Assembly (NCBI GenBank): GCA_002842045.1
Contig: PHBX01000012.1
Span: forward strand, 1-64,000
DNA: 64,000 bases
Origin: Chloroflexi bacterium HGW-Chloroflexi-3
GTDB taxonomy: Bacteria; Chloroflexota; Anaerolineae; Anaerolineales; Anaerolineaceae
Direction: 5' to 3'
Part shown: positions 8,611 to 18,200 of the stretch, in pieces
Position numbering within the stretch: position 1 is the first letter of the stretch
How the letters are laid out: each line of letters begins with the position of its first letter
Position numbers and translations under genes: made by a program
The notes under the pieces: generated by a model
The model's input: the letters and a program-made list of their open reading frames with translations, nothing else
Database searches by the model: none
What the model was told of the DNA's origin: nothing

Positions 8611-11600
8611 TAAGCATTAACCTTTTCAAGTTTAATGGGGATCATAATTGTGAATGTTGATCCTTCTCCTGGAATGCCGGATGATTCCATTTTTATGGTT
8701 CCTCCATGCATTTCAATGAGGGTTCGCGCAATTGACAAACCTAAACCTGTTCCTGCAGAATTCACATTAATTGCATTCTTGCCCCGGAAGAATCTTTTAA
8801 AAATATGTTCCTGTTCTTCCCTGGCGATACCAACCCCAAGATCTGCAACCGAAATTTTGATAAATTCCCCCAGGGATTCTACTGAAATTGTGATCACACT
8901 TTCGTCATACGAATATATTCGGGCATTATTGAGAATATTTAATAATGCCTGTTCAAATCTTTCCGGATCAGCAAAAATGGGTGGGATTTTTCCAATTGGA
9001 TTGATTTGATAAGTGATCTGTTTTGAATCAATCATTGTGGAATTTTTGTGAATTTCAACAATATCTTTAATTTTTGATAGCAGGTCGAATGATTCAGGTC
9101 TCAGAATGATATTCCCGGATTCAATCCTGGAAACATCCAGAATATCATCCACCAGTGATTTTAGTCGGTTCGTGTTTGTTTGAATAATCTCAAGAAAGTG
9201 TTTTTGTTGTTCATTGATCATGCCTGAAGCACCCAGCAGTAGAACTTCTACATATCCTTTGATGGATGTCATTGGCGTGCGTAACTCATGGCTGATATTG
9301 GAAATAAAATCCGTCTTCAACTGGTCTATCTGTACCTCGACAGAAATATCTCTAAAAACAGAGACTGTACCTAAAAAGTCATTACGCCAAATTACAGGAG
9401 ATAGATGTACAGAAATAATTTGATTTTCATTTAAGTTAATTTTTTCAGAAATTACTGCATCCGAGTGGATTTTTGATGGATGATTTGTCCATTCATAAAT
9501 CCTTGAAATCCAATGATTTATTTTGTCTCCATAATAAGTCTGCAATCCCTGTAATGAACAATCGAATGCATTCTCTTCTATCTTCAAAATGATTTTTGCG
9601 GACTTATTTAAGAGCATAATCTCCGAATGGACACCTGTAACCAGGACACCATCGGCAACTGCTTCCAGAATGGCTTGTGATCGACTGGCTTCAACTTCCT
9701 GATCTCGTAACATTGACCCAAGATTTTCGGATTGATCATGTACTAATTTAAAGATCTCAGTATTGTTCAAAGCCATACTGATCTGACTGGCGATTGCTTC
9801 ACCTAATTCCCGATCCCGATTGGTAAAGAAAGCAGGTGATTTATGGAAAATCGATAATATGCCCAAAATCGACTCCCCAAATTTTAACGGGATAAACATC
9901 CAACTTGAAAAAGGTATCGTCAGGTTTTCTTTGGAAAAATCTTCAACCAGAATTGAATTTTTCTCTGCAAATACTTTATTGAAATAGGTTTCTACTGAAT
10001 CTAGTGGAATTACGGATTCATCGTTGGTTGGTTGATGAATTGCCTGGAATTTTTTCTCTCCTTCAAGAACATACACCAGACTACCTGACACATTCATTGA
10101 ATAATTTATCATATTCAATGTGCTATCCAGAATCTGATCGATATCCATACTACCAGAAAGTTCGATTGATATTTTTAGAAGCATTTCTGTATTGCGATGT
10201 TCCAAAACCAGTTCTTTGGTGCGTTCATCCACTCTTTCTTCAAGGTTCTCTTTCAATTCAACTGTTTCTGACAGTAAATACGCATTATTTATCGCCAAAG
10301 ATGCCTGATTTGCTATCGTCAATGCCAACTCTGTTTCATTGTGTAAGAAGCGTCTTGATGTTGGAGATTCCAATCCAATCCAGCCAAACACTCTGTCTGA
10401 ACTACACAAGGGAATTAATAATACTGATTTTGTTCCTCGCTGAGAAAAATATTGGTGGAGTGATGAATCGATATCTTTTTCTTCAGCTATTTCCTGAATA
10501 TGGGATATACCTCGAGATTGAATTAAATTCTCGAAAAGTGGTTGTTGGTTAACGATTATATCGGAATAGTTTTCGAACGCTGGTTTTTGGAATGACAATC
10601 TAATATCACCATTTCCTCTTAATAAAAAGATAGAAATCATTTCACAATTGATAATATTCGACACATAGTCGGCTGTTAACTTTGTGATGTGGGATATTTC
10701 CAACGAGCGATTTACCTCAGACGAAAATTGATTCAACCAGGTTAATTTTTGAGCGCGTTCATCCAGTTCTGATCCTCTTCTGAGCGAATCCTGGTACAAA
10801 CTGGCATTATCTAAAGCGATAGCTGCCTGAGAAGCAAAGGCTTCCGCCAATTGCACCAGCTCCTCTTTGTAATAATCCTTTTCTTTTTTCTCTAAGGCGA
10901 TCACTCCAATAACTTCCTTTTTCGAAATCAGTGGAATACCCAGCCAGGATAAATTTTCAATTTCCATGAATGATGGAAAACGCTCATCTTCTCGTATATC
11001 CGCAATGACAACGGATTTTTTGGTGTTAAACATCTCCTGAAAAAGCAATGAATCATTGATTTGCACTTTCAAGCCCGTTCTGTCTTCTTGATCAGCAAAT
11101 CCGTCTGCTGCGATAATTCTTAAATGGTCCTTTTCTTTTTCCCACAACGTTGCCGTTTGATAATCAATCAACTGTCTCAATTGATTCAAAATTGAATCTT
11201 GTAATTCCTGTCTATTTAAACTGGCTGAAATGGATTTAGAAAGATCTGAAAGAATTTTTAATCGTTCTGAATGTTTTTCAGAGGTTATGAAGAGATCAGC
11301 ATTCGCTAATGCTAAATTAGCCTGTTGTAATAATGAAAGGGTGATCGATACATCTTCATCAGAAAACGCTTTCTCTTTATTGAAAATCTCCAATACCAGA
11401 ACACCAATACATTGATTGGATGAGATTAAAGGTGCTTGAAGACACGCACTCGGAATTTGATTTTGAGTAGCTCGTAAATATTGAATAGCCTCTGATTCAG
11501 TCAATCTGTAACTCATAGGAAAATTCATGTCATTCAATACAATTGTTTTTTGATGTTCCCAAATTTCGACCGGGAGACTAGGACTCACGAAATGAATTTG

Positions 11601-13793
11601 GAGTAAGCTTTCAGAATGGTTATTAAAATGTTCAGGTTTGATAGATTGATCATGTTTATTCCACATACCAATCCAGCCTGCGTCTGCAGAAGGGACAAAT
11701 TCCATCAATTCTTCCAATAATTCTTTCAAAATAAGTCCTGGTCGAAGACTGGTTATCTTTTGGCTAAAAAGATTGATTTTTTTCAATTCATCAATTAATT
11801 TATCCTGTTCCATTTTTTCATTGATCGCTTCGAGTGTTTGCATGGATAAATTTGCCTGGTCTACTACATACGCCAGTTGGTTCGCCGCTGAAAGGATCAG
11901 TTGAATATCACCCTGATCAAAAAAGCTGAGTGTATGACTTCCAAACCAAATTTCCCCAATGCCTTGATTTTTCACAATCATCGGAACGACAATTGCAGAT
12001 TGAAAATTACATCGATCCACAATATTTTGATAAAAGTTGGGAATAGGTTTAGTTTCATCAAATTTTCCAATTAATAAAGGTTCTTTCGTGTGGGTAACAG
12101 TCCCAATAAAATCTGAGGATGAAAGAGATAATTCTCCCTCGTTCAGATTAAGTTTCCATTGTCCAAATTTCGAATCCGGTTTCCACTCCAATTTCATGCT
12201 GACTTGATCTACCAGAAATAGTCCGCCCACATCAGCATGCAACAACAGTGATAATTCATTGATAGAAAATGCTAACACTTCACTCAATGTAGCATTTGAA
12301 CTGGCTAAGGATGAAATTCTTCGTAATGTTTCTGCTCGTTGTGTTCTTTGTCTTGATTGAATGAGCAGGTAAAGATTTTCTATGAGAGGGGCAGTTTGAT
12401 TTGCAACGATCATTAATAAATGCATCTCATCCTGTGAAAATGTTGTTGCACCGTTATGATGATTGGCCGCCAGTATATATCCCATGGGCTCACTGCCTGG
12501 AGACAATGGAATCAAAACAGCTTCCCGAATGGATGCAGCACTGGCAAGATGTGATAAACCAAGGTCAATCCATTGCTGGTTATCCATTGCATTTTCAACA
12601 ATCAAAATATCCTGAGATAATACGATACTTCCCGCAAGGCTGTCTGGATCGATATTGATACGGATTACATCAACGATTGGATCTGGTAAACCTTTAAATG
12701 GTTTCTTGGCCTCCAGGATATTCGTTTGTTCCTCATAAAGAATAAAACCAAAGATATCAATCGGTATGAGGTTTTCAAAACTATTTATAATATTTTTGAA
12801 TAATTCTTGTGGTTCCTGAATTTTACTGAATGAGTAGGATAATTTCGCTAAACCACTCAATTCCAATGACTTCCGCTTAACTTCTTGGTTCATCCAGGCG
12901 TTATATAAACCAATTGAGATCTGATGTAGAAATCCAGATTCCAATTCCTCTTCTATATTTAAGATTCCCTTAGATTGTTTACTTCCTAAGACAATCACTC
13001 CGGTTAGGGCATTGTTGATCCACAATGGAATACCCATAAGTTCATGAAGATCTAATTCCAAAATATCGTTAGTCATTATATATGGGGTAGCTTGTAAATC
13101 TTCAAGATAAATTTTTTCTTGTTTCTCAATAACTTGCCCGGCAAAACACTCATTCACGTAATACCGTTTATGGGATTGCTGAGATTTTATAATTTGGAAT
13201 TTGTGGGATGGATAGGAAATTATCTCTTCTTTTTCATCATTCCAAATCGCTATCTCTACATAATCAGCTGAAAGTCGATTTTGAATTTCTTCAAACAAGA
13301 TTTGAATAATTCGATCCAGGTCTTCGTTGTTTGATATCTTTTCTAGAATCTTCAGTGATAATTCAGGAATTTCATCTTCGACGACTCGATATTTATTTTG
13401 AATTTGATCTTTGATGAACGATACCAACATCCCGTCAGATGTTTGATAACTATAAATAACATACATTTCATCATTTAACTCAAAATCGTATCTACCGGGT
13501 TGGGTGAATATCTTATAAAAATCTTTGTTTTTCGCTTTTTTGGTGAGTAAGTTAAAATCAAATTCTTGGGCATCTTTTAGATCCAGTAATTCGCTAATCC
13601 CCGAACTTTGATACCTTACCCTGCCACCTTTTTCAACCAATAAAACTGGATGAGAGTAATCAATCACTTCGTCCAATTTAGCCGTGGGGATATCTTTGTT
13701 TTGCTGTTTAAGTTTAATCAATGGCATAATTGAAACCCATAAGATGCCAATTATTGCCAATGTGATAAGTCCACTGAAAAGATAAATAATCAC
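8610..13793 (-). CDS. Giant multi-GAF sensor histidine kinase
   Basis: 1727 residues, GTG start. Order: one membrane segment (about 3-25), a PAS-like region (45-130), about seven tandem GAF domains (roughly 155-300, 325-475, 500-650, 690-840, 860-1005, 1030-1175, 1200-1345), a PAS domain (about 1370-1485), then the kinase core. His1502 in the H-box SHELRTP is the phosphorylation site; the N-box NILNNAR, the G1 box DLGVGIA and the G2 box GTGLGL of the ATPase are intact. A typical sensor kinase has 400-700 residues. GAF domains bind small ligands or tetrapyrroles; none here shows an obvious bilin Cys. It lies 15 bases after a response-regulator gene and overlaps a CheY gene. Confidence 0.93.
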   Translation of the reverse strand: MIIYLFSGLITLAIIGILWVSIMPLIKLKQQNKDIPTAKLDEVIDYSHPVLLVEKGGRVRYQSSGISELLDLKDAQEFDFNLLTKKAKNKDFYKIFTQPGRYDFELNDEMYVIYSYQTSDGMLVSFIKDQIQNKYRVVEDEIPELSLKILEKISNNEDLDRIIQILFEEIQNRLSADYVEIAIWNDEKEEIISYPSHKFQIIKSQQSHKRYYVNECFAGQVIEKQEKIYLEDLQATPYIMTNDILELDLHELMGIPLWINNALTGVIVLGSKQSKGILNIEEELESGFLHQISIGLYNAWMNQEVKRKSLELSGLAKLSYSFSKIQEPQELFKNIINSFENLIPIDIFGFILYEEQTNILEAKKPFKGLPDPIVDVIRINIDPDSLAGSIVLSQDILIVENAMDNQQWIDLGLSHLASAASIREAVLIPLSPGSEPMGYILAANHHNGATTFSQDEMHLLMIVANQTAPLIENLYLLIQSRQRTQRAETLRRISSLASSNATLSEVLAFSINELSLLLHADVGGLFLVDQVSMKLEWKPDSKFGQWKLNLNEGELSLSSSDFIGTVTHTKEPLLIGKFDETKPIPNFYQNIVDRCNFQSAIVVPMIVKNQGIGEIWFGSHTLSFFDQGDIQLILSAANQLAYVVDQANLSMQTLEAINEKMEQDKLIDELKKINLFSQKITSLRPGLILKELLEELMEFVPSADAGWIGMWNKHDQSIKPEHFNNHSESLLQIHFVSPSLPVEIWEHQKTIVLNDMNFPMSYRLTESEAIQYLRATQNQIPSACLQAPLISSNQCIGVLVLEIFNKEKAFSDEDVSITLSLLQQANLALANADLFITSEKHSERLKILSDLSKSISASLNRQELQDSILNQLRQLIDYQTATLWEKEKDHLRIIAADGFADQEDRTGLKVQINDSLLFQEMFNTKKSVVIADIREDERFPSFMEIENLSWLGIPLISKKEVIGVIALEKKEKDYYKEELVQLAEAFASQAAIALDNASLYQDSLRRGSELDERAQKLTWLNQFSSEVNRSLEISHITKLTADYVSNIINCEMISIFLLRGNGDIRLSFQKPAFENYSDIIVNQQPLFENLIQSRGISHIQEIAEEKDIDSSLHQYFSQRGTKSVLLIPLCSSDRVFGWIGLESPTSRRFLHNETELALTIANQASLAINNAYLLSETVELKENLEERVDERTKELVLEHRNTEMLLKISIELSGSMDIDQILDSTLNMINYSMNVSGSLVYVLEGEKKFQAIHQPTNDESVIPLDSVETYFNKVFAEKNSILVEDFSKENLTIPFSSWMFIPLKFGESILGILSIFHKSPAFFTNRDRELGEAIASQISMALNNTEIFKLVHDQSENLGSMLRDQEVEASRSQAILEAVADGVLVTGVHSEIMLLNKSAKIILKIEENAFDCSLQGLQTYYGDKINHWISRIYEWTNHPSKIHSDAVISEKINLNENQIISVHLSPVIWRNDFLGTVSVFRDISVEVQIDQLKTDFISNISHELRTPMTSIKGYVEVLLLGASGMINEQQKHFLEIIQTNTNRLKSLVDDILDVSRIESGNIILRPESFDLLSKIKDIVEIHKNSTMIDSKQITYQINPIGKIPPIFADPERFEQALLNILNNARIYSYDESVITISVESLGEFIKISVADLGVGIAREEQEHIFKRFFRGKNAINVNSAGTGLGLSIARTLIEMHGGTIKMESSGIPGEGSTFTIMIPIKLEKVNA

Positions 13794-13808
13794 CCTAAAT
13801 ATCCAATT

Positions 13809-14705
13809 TTATTTCTGATTATCATTTCTTCGTTCTTCAGCAGCTAATTCTGTGATTTCTCGGATATCTGCAAATTGATGAGTATTGGGTGATACCATTC
13901 CAATAGATAATGTCATTAATGGAGCATAACCCTGAGTACCTTTTTCATCATGGACAGACAGGTAACCCTGATCTCGATCGATAAAGTTGTAATGGGTTTT
14001 TATGGTCTCAGCGAATTTTTCCTTGAGACGGGGGAATAACTTTTGTGATTGGCTGAAATCTGAAATCATGACGAAATTATCACCGCCTGCATGACCAATA
14101 AAATCATAATCCTGTGTGCCAATCTCGTCCAAAATATCTCCTAATAACATGCCAGTAAAACGCAAAACATCATTGGCTGCAATAAATCCATATGCTTCTT
14201 TAAATGGCTCCAAATGATTGATGCGAATATCGAACAACGACCAATTCTTCTCGCGAATGATTTTTCTCAATTGATCTTCAATTAATCTTCCTGAAGGTAA
14301 TCCGGATTGGGCATCCGTCAGGCTTTCTCTTTCTGCTCTGGCAATTGCATTTTGGACCCGTAAGCGTAATTCTTCAATATCGAATGGTTTGGTAATATAA
14401 TCATCCGCCCCCAATTCCAATCCCTGTAATTTATCACCGCGCTCATCCTTTTGCGTTAAGAAGATAATTGGAATGTGACTGGTGCGTGTATTGATTCTCA
14501 AACGGCGACACACCTCATAACCATCGATATCGGGTAGCATGATATCTAAAATAATTAAATGGGGCATTATTTGTCTGGTTTTATCAAGGGCTACTTCTCC
14601 TCGAGGAGCAATATCCACATCATATCCCAGACCAGAAAAATAAATATTCAACATATTCGAAATATCATGATCATCTTCAACAACCAATAGGCGACCTTTA
14701 CCCAT
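13809..14705 (-). CDS. Response regulator with degenerate GGDEF domain
   Basis: The 298-residue protein has a receiver domain (1-120) with Asp54 in ILDIMLP and Lys106 in ITKPF, then a GGDEF-like domain (about 125-290). The signature is GGDNF (207-211) instead of GGDEF or GGEEF, and the upstream metal-binding motif (usual DxDxFKxxND) reads RINHLEPFKEAYG, losing the key Asp. It is thus probably not an active diguanylate cyclase, and may bind GTP or act as a scaffold. The start has a strong GGAGG 5-6 bases upstream. It is the first gene of the kinase operon. Confidence 0.88.
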   Translation of the reverse strand: MGKGRLLVVEDDHDISNMLNIYFSGLGYDVDIAPRGEVALDKTRQIMPHLIILDIMLPDIDGYEVCRRLRINTRTSHIPIIFLTQKDERGDKLQGLELGADDYITKPFDIEELRLRVQNAIARAERESLTDAQSGLPSGRLIEDQLRKIIREKNWSLFDIRINHLEPFKEAYGFIAANDVLRFTGMLLGDILDEIGTQDYDFIGHAGGDNFVMISDFSQSQKLFPRLKEKFAETIKTHYNFIDRDQGYLSVHDEKGTQGYAPLMTLSIGMVSPNTHQFADIREITELAAEERRNDNQK

Positions 14706-14735
14706 CTATACCTCCAAAAAAGTAACTGAGAAATA

Positions 14736-14764
14736 ATCGTATCATCTCAATAAATCGGGGTAAA
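14736..14764 (-). promoter_or_regulatory. Probable promoter of the kinase operon
   Basis: On the minus strand, TTTACC (14764-14759) is followed after 17 bases by TACGAT (14741-14736). Both boxes match the consensus at four positions. They lie just after the inverted repeat at 14766-14803, which would isolate this unit from the upstream operon. Confidence 0.45.
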
Positions 14765-14765
14765 C

Positions 14766-14803
14766 GGGTGTTTTTGGCGGACGCACGCCCGCCAAAAACA
14801 CCC
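14766..14803. terminator. Perfect 15-bp inverted repeat between two operons
   Basis: GGGTGTTTTTGGCGG and its exact complement flank an 8-base loop. The hairpin is very stable and lies after the last gene of the GTPase operon and before the kinase-operon promoter, so a terminator role is likely. No T-run follows the stem on the minus strand; the T-tract is inside the arm. The remaining 175 bases up to 14978 show nothing else recognisable. Confidence 0.6.
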
Positions 14804-14978
14804 AGACCGCTAATTATTGAAAGGACACAAACAATCGAACAATTGCATATCATCCATTATCAATCCTTACAATTCAAATTTCGGAATTCGGATGATATAC
14901 TAATTATACTTAATACGATTAACAAATGGGATCAAAGCGACGAGGATTAATTTGGAAAACTGGACATACCTTTATCCG

Positions 14979-16244
14979 TTATCCGTTTTCTCTCGGATAG
15001 AATTGGCGGTGAAGGTCAGATTGTTTTAATTTGTGGTGGTCACTTTCTTCATAAGAGATATCATGATCGATCACCCGTCTATTATTCGAACTGATTAAAA
15101 CCACATCTGACTCTATCGTTCTGGCTGGAAAAACAACCAGACCGGATCCAATACGACAATTATGTCCTACGCATCCCCCTAAGACCGGTCGATTTGCACT
15201 GCCCAACTCACCATTTGCATCTTTCGCCCGTAAATCGACTGGCAATAAATTGAAGTCTGTAAATGTGGTGCCAGCCCCAACAAATGAATTTCGGCCGACA
15301 ACACTCATCTGAAGACAGGTATTCTGAGCAACCATACTATTATCCATTAAGGTGGTCATAAAAAGCGAGGCGCGAAATGGAAGAAATGTGCCATCACCAA
15401 TCACAGACAGCATTAAATTGCACCCCTGCGAAATATTTACATTATTCCCAATAATACAATTTTCAATGACCACCCCAGCACCAATCGTAACATTATCACC
15501 GATGGTTGATGGCCCATGAATAACAGCACTGGGATCAATGGAACAATTTTTTCCAACGGTGACCAATTTCGAACAGGTTAATAATTGCTTACCTTCATAC
15601 ATGGATGTGAATAACACGCCTAACATAAATTTCGGATCATTCTTTAAGCGCAATTCAAATCGAGCACCTCTGGCAAATAATCCAAATATCGCATCGGCAA
15701 TGAAAACATGCACCCAGGAATCGATGGCAATCAGACTCTGTAATGGAACCTGGTAAACCAGATCTCCCTGGTTAAATGCCATGTAAGTTGGCACATGATA
15801 GTAACCAATCTCCTGCGCCTGCAGATCCATGACTAACGGTTCAACCTCATCCACCGGACCATTCGGGTAATACCAAAGATCAGCGAAATAAAGGTTATCC
15901 TTTTTCTCATAAGAGCTTGATAGTGGTAGACAATGCTCTCTAAAAGCTGCATCTTCGATGGTAAATGCCGCTCGCATAGCACAATTTTTTTTCATTGCTA
16001 GGTCGATAAACGATTTGATGAAAGTTTCATCAAAGAATAGATTATCCCGAAACACAATACAGGATTTATTTTCAATCGGAATTTTCTCTTCGGGGTAAAT
16101 ATCTATCTCCTGATTGGTATATGCAGCCAGAGCATCTCTTTGAATTAACCATAAAGGTTTATTCAGGATTCTCAGATCTCTGGCTGGTTCATTAAACGGT
16201 AATACCTGCCTGTTGGAGCGCAGAACAATTCGATAATCTAGCAT
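14979..16244 (-). CDS. Sugar-nucleotidyltransferase-like protein with hexapeptide repeats
   Basis: 421 residues. The N-terminal third (FNEPARDLRILNKPLWLIQRD) resembles a GlmU-like nucleotidyltransferase region but lacks a clear GxGTRM-type nucleotide loop. Residues about 230-380 form a left-handed beta-helix of hexapeptide repeats (CSIDPSAVIHGPSTIGDNVTI and following). Such proteins usually transfer acyl groups or bind sugar nucleotides. It overlaps the upstream gene by one base and is the last gene of the DUF4388-GTPase operon. Whether it modifies a sugar or serves as a scaffold is unknown. Confidence 0.7.
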   Translation of the reverse strand: MLDYRIVLRSNRQVLPFNEPARDLRILNKPLWLIQRDALAAYTNQEIDIYPEEKIPIENKSCIVFRDNLFFDETFIKSFIDLAMKKNCAMRAAFTIEDAAFREHCLPLSSSYEKKDNLYFADLWYYPNGPVDEVEPLVMDLQAQEIGYYHVPTYMAFNQGDLVYQVPLQSLIAIDSWVHVFIADAIFGLFARGARFELRLKNDPKFMLGVLFTSMYEGKQLLTCSKLVTVGKNCSIDPSAVIHGPSTIGDNVTIGAGVVIENCIIGNNVNISQGCNLMLSVIGDGTFLPFRASLFMTTLMDNSMVAQNTCLQMSVVGRNSFVGAGTTFTDFNLLPVDLRAKDANGELGSANRPVLGGCVGHNCRIGSGLVVFPARTIESDVVLISSNNRRVIDHDISYEESDHHKLKQSDLHRQFYPRENG

Positions 16245-16849
16245 TAATTACCTAGAGGTTTTTTATTAATGGCTATCTGGAAATATATGTCTGAGCTGGG
16301 ATCGCTCGTTTCCTCTTCCATGGGATAGTAACGGCCTCCACTCGTCCAGGTGAAAAATTCGCGTAATAAACCAAAAATATAGTGAGAGTAGAAGCGATTC
16401 CAATATGGAACTGAGTCGTTTGCTACTACTTGCCAATACCATTTAATTTCATCCTCATGGATTTCTATGCAGGCACCACAATTTTGGAGCGCGAATTTAG
16501 CCAGCTGCTTCAATCCAAACAAGATTCTTTGTTGAGAATTCAATAACCGATAGGAGTTCTCGGTTAATGAATATTGTTTACCATTTTTCCTCAGAAAATA
16601 CCGAAAACTTGCCTCACCAATTCGATGAGCAATACCACAAGATCCTCGTTCTCCATATAGCAATGGAGCTTTTTCCAATAAATTGAAAATCTCATCTTGT
16701 GTGCGTGAGTCGAAATTCAAATAATTATCAAATACAGAAGCGGATCTTTCCAATAAGCTTTTTTCTGGAATTCCAATCGTTTCTCTTACCCCCTCCAGCA
16801 ATATGTCGGTCATTGTACCAGAGCAATTTAAAGTTGATGGATAAGTCAT
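16244..16849 (-). CDS. Unrecognised 201-residue protein in the GTPase operon
   Basis: I do not recognise this family with confidence. The product is soluble, with a helical middle (GIAHRIGEASFRYFLRK) and a CGAC pair around residue 120, followed by alternating hydrophobic strands and an aromatic-rich C-terminus. This vaguely recalls V4R/heme-NO-binding-like ligand domains, but the match is weak. It starts 3 bases after the hydrolase stop and overlaps the hexapeptide protein gene by one base, so it is tightly co-expressed with both. Confidence 0.6.
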   Translation of the reverse strand: MTYPSTLNCSGTMTDILLEGVRETIGIPEKSLLERSASVFDNYLNFDSRTQDEIFNLLEKAPLLYGERGSCGIAHRIGEASFRYFLRKNGKQYSLTENSYRLLNSQQRILFGLKQLAKFALQNCGACIEIHEDEIKWYWQVVANDSVPYWNRFYSHYIFGLLREFFTWTSGGRYYPMEEETSDPSSDIYFQIAINKKPLGN

Positions 16850-16852
16850 TTC

Positions 16853-17644
16853 TTAATCAGTCTCCTGATTTATGAATTCATGGATTAGTTGTAAAAATAA
16901 CTTCGGTTCTTCAAGCATAATAAAGTGACCGGATTTAGAAAAAATTTCAATTTGTGCGTGGGGAATCCCTTGTTGTAATGGTTTATATTGAGCGGGTGAT
17001 ACTATATTATCACGTTTTCCATACATTCCCAATACCGGAATTTTGATTTTATCAAGCTCTAATCTCAAATCTACCTGATTAAGTGAACGAATGCTGTTAA
17101 GAAATGATTCCAGATTTGTTCTTGACAAATCATGATCAATAATCTCAGGAAATTGAGGGTCATTACATATCATAGGAGATATTTTTCTTAATGTTTTCCG
17201 GAATAATCCAAAATATCGAAATAAGAATTCCGCAATGCTTCGTTTACCAGCCAATCTTAAGGGGAAACTCAGGGATTTTCCTTCAATTGGGGACCCAATC
17301 ACAGCCACTTTTTGGATGCGGGTCGGATCATTGATTGCTGCCATCAGACTTACCGTCCCACCCATACTGTGGCCAACGAGAGGAGCTTTTTGAATTCCTA
17401 ATTGATCCATAAATTGCCTGATCAGATCTACAAAATCCTGTACATTATATGAGGTTAGCTTATCATCTGAATCACCAAACCCCCAAAAATCAAGTGCATA
17501 AGCTCTATTCGTTTTTCCGATCTCCGACATGGTTTGCTGCCATAGTCCCCATGAACCGAGCCAGCCATGTAAAAAAATTACAGGTATCCCCTTACCAAAA
17601 ACCTCATAATGTAATATTCCTTTATCAGTTGTGATGGACGACAT
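16853..17644 (-). CDS. Alpha/beta hydrolase of the GTPase operon
   Basis: The 263-residue hydrolase has oxyanion strand IFLHGW, nucleophile elbow GHSMG, acid in YGKRDNIV and catalytic His in SKSGHFIM. It is a clear paralogue of the hydrolase at 7457-8242 across its whole length. It lies 9 bases after the GTPase gene. Substrate unknown; its repeated association with signalling genes hints that it serves a common process, but this is inference. Confidence 0.88.
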   Translation of the reverse strand: MSSITTDKGILHYEVFGKGIPVIFLHGWLGSWGLWQQTMSEIGKTNRAYALDFWGFGDSDDKLTSYNVQDFVDLIRQFMDQLGIQKAPLVGHSMGGTVSLMAAINDPTRIQKVAVIGSPIEGKSLSFPLRLAGKRSIAEFLFRYFGLFRKTLRKISPMICNDPQFPEIIDHDLSRTNLESFLNSIRSLNQVDLRLELDKIKIPVLGMYGKRDNIVSPAQYKPLQQGIPHAQIEIFSKSGHFIMLEEPKLFLQLIHEFINQETD

Positions 17645-17653
17645 CAGCGCAGA

Positions 17654-18187
17654 CTATTTTGCCTCCATCTCGGCCAAAATGGTATAAAGTAATTCAAGAA
17701 GGATCTTCTTAACCGAGTTTTTATCGTGTGCTACACAGGGTAAAAGTTTAATTTTTGGATCCAATCTTAGAGCAAAACGCATGTCTTCAAGATCCCACGC
17801 ATCGTCCAAATCTTGTTTGTTGGCAGTTACCACATATGGAGTTGGAGCATAGGCACGAAACGTTTCAAGAATATAACGTGCTTCTCGGAAAGTTTCTGGT
17901 CGGGCACTATCCACCATTACGATAAAGCCCAGCATACCTTCAGATAGAATTTCCCACATGAAATCAAATCTTCTTTGGCCTGGTGTACCAAACATATAGA
18001 GTACTAATTCCTTATCGATCGTGATCCGCCCAAAATCCATGGCAACAGTCGTAGCATTCTTGATTTTCTCCGATTCGAGGGATATTTTTCGTTCGGTGGA
18101 GACGACATCAATTTCACTGATTGACTGGATAAATTCTGTTTTTCCTGAACTGAATGGGCCTGTTACTACAATTTTTACTGTTTGCAT
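17654..18187 (-). CDS. Small Ras-like GTPase
   Basis: 177 residues. Motifs: P-loop GPFSSGKT (10-17), a switch II region with TPGQ at 68-71 where the usual DxxG Asp is Phe-Gly (MFGTPGQ), and the guanine-specificity motif NKQD (123-126). The protein belongs to the bacterial small GTPases that accompany roadblock or DUF4388 proteins, distantly related to MglA. The family usually works with GAF/roadblock regulators in polarity or signalling switches. It lies 13 bases after the DUF4388 gene, its likely partner. Confidence 0.88.
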   Translation of the reverse strand: MQTVKIVVTGPFSSGKTEFIQSISEIDVVSTERKISLESEKIKNATTVAMDFGRITIDKELVLYMFGTPGQRRFDFMWEILSEGMLGFIVMVDSARPETFREARYILETFRAYAPTPYVVTANKQDLDDAWDLEDMRFALRLDPKIKLLPCVAHDKNSVKKILLELLYTILAEMEAK

Positions 18188-18200
18188 ACCTTACCTGTTT

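Noticed and set aside
10004..10552. 182-codon plus-strand open frame
   Set aside because: Antisense to GAF repeats of the kinase; composition follows the kinase frame and no family was recognised.
14768..14950. 60-codon plus-strand open frame
   Set aside because: It begins within the perfect inverted repeat, has no ribosome site and no neighbour on its strand.
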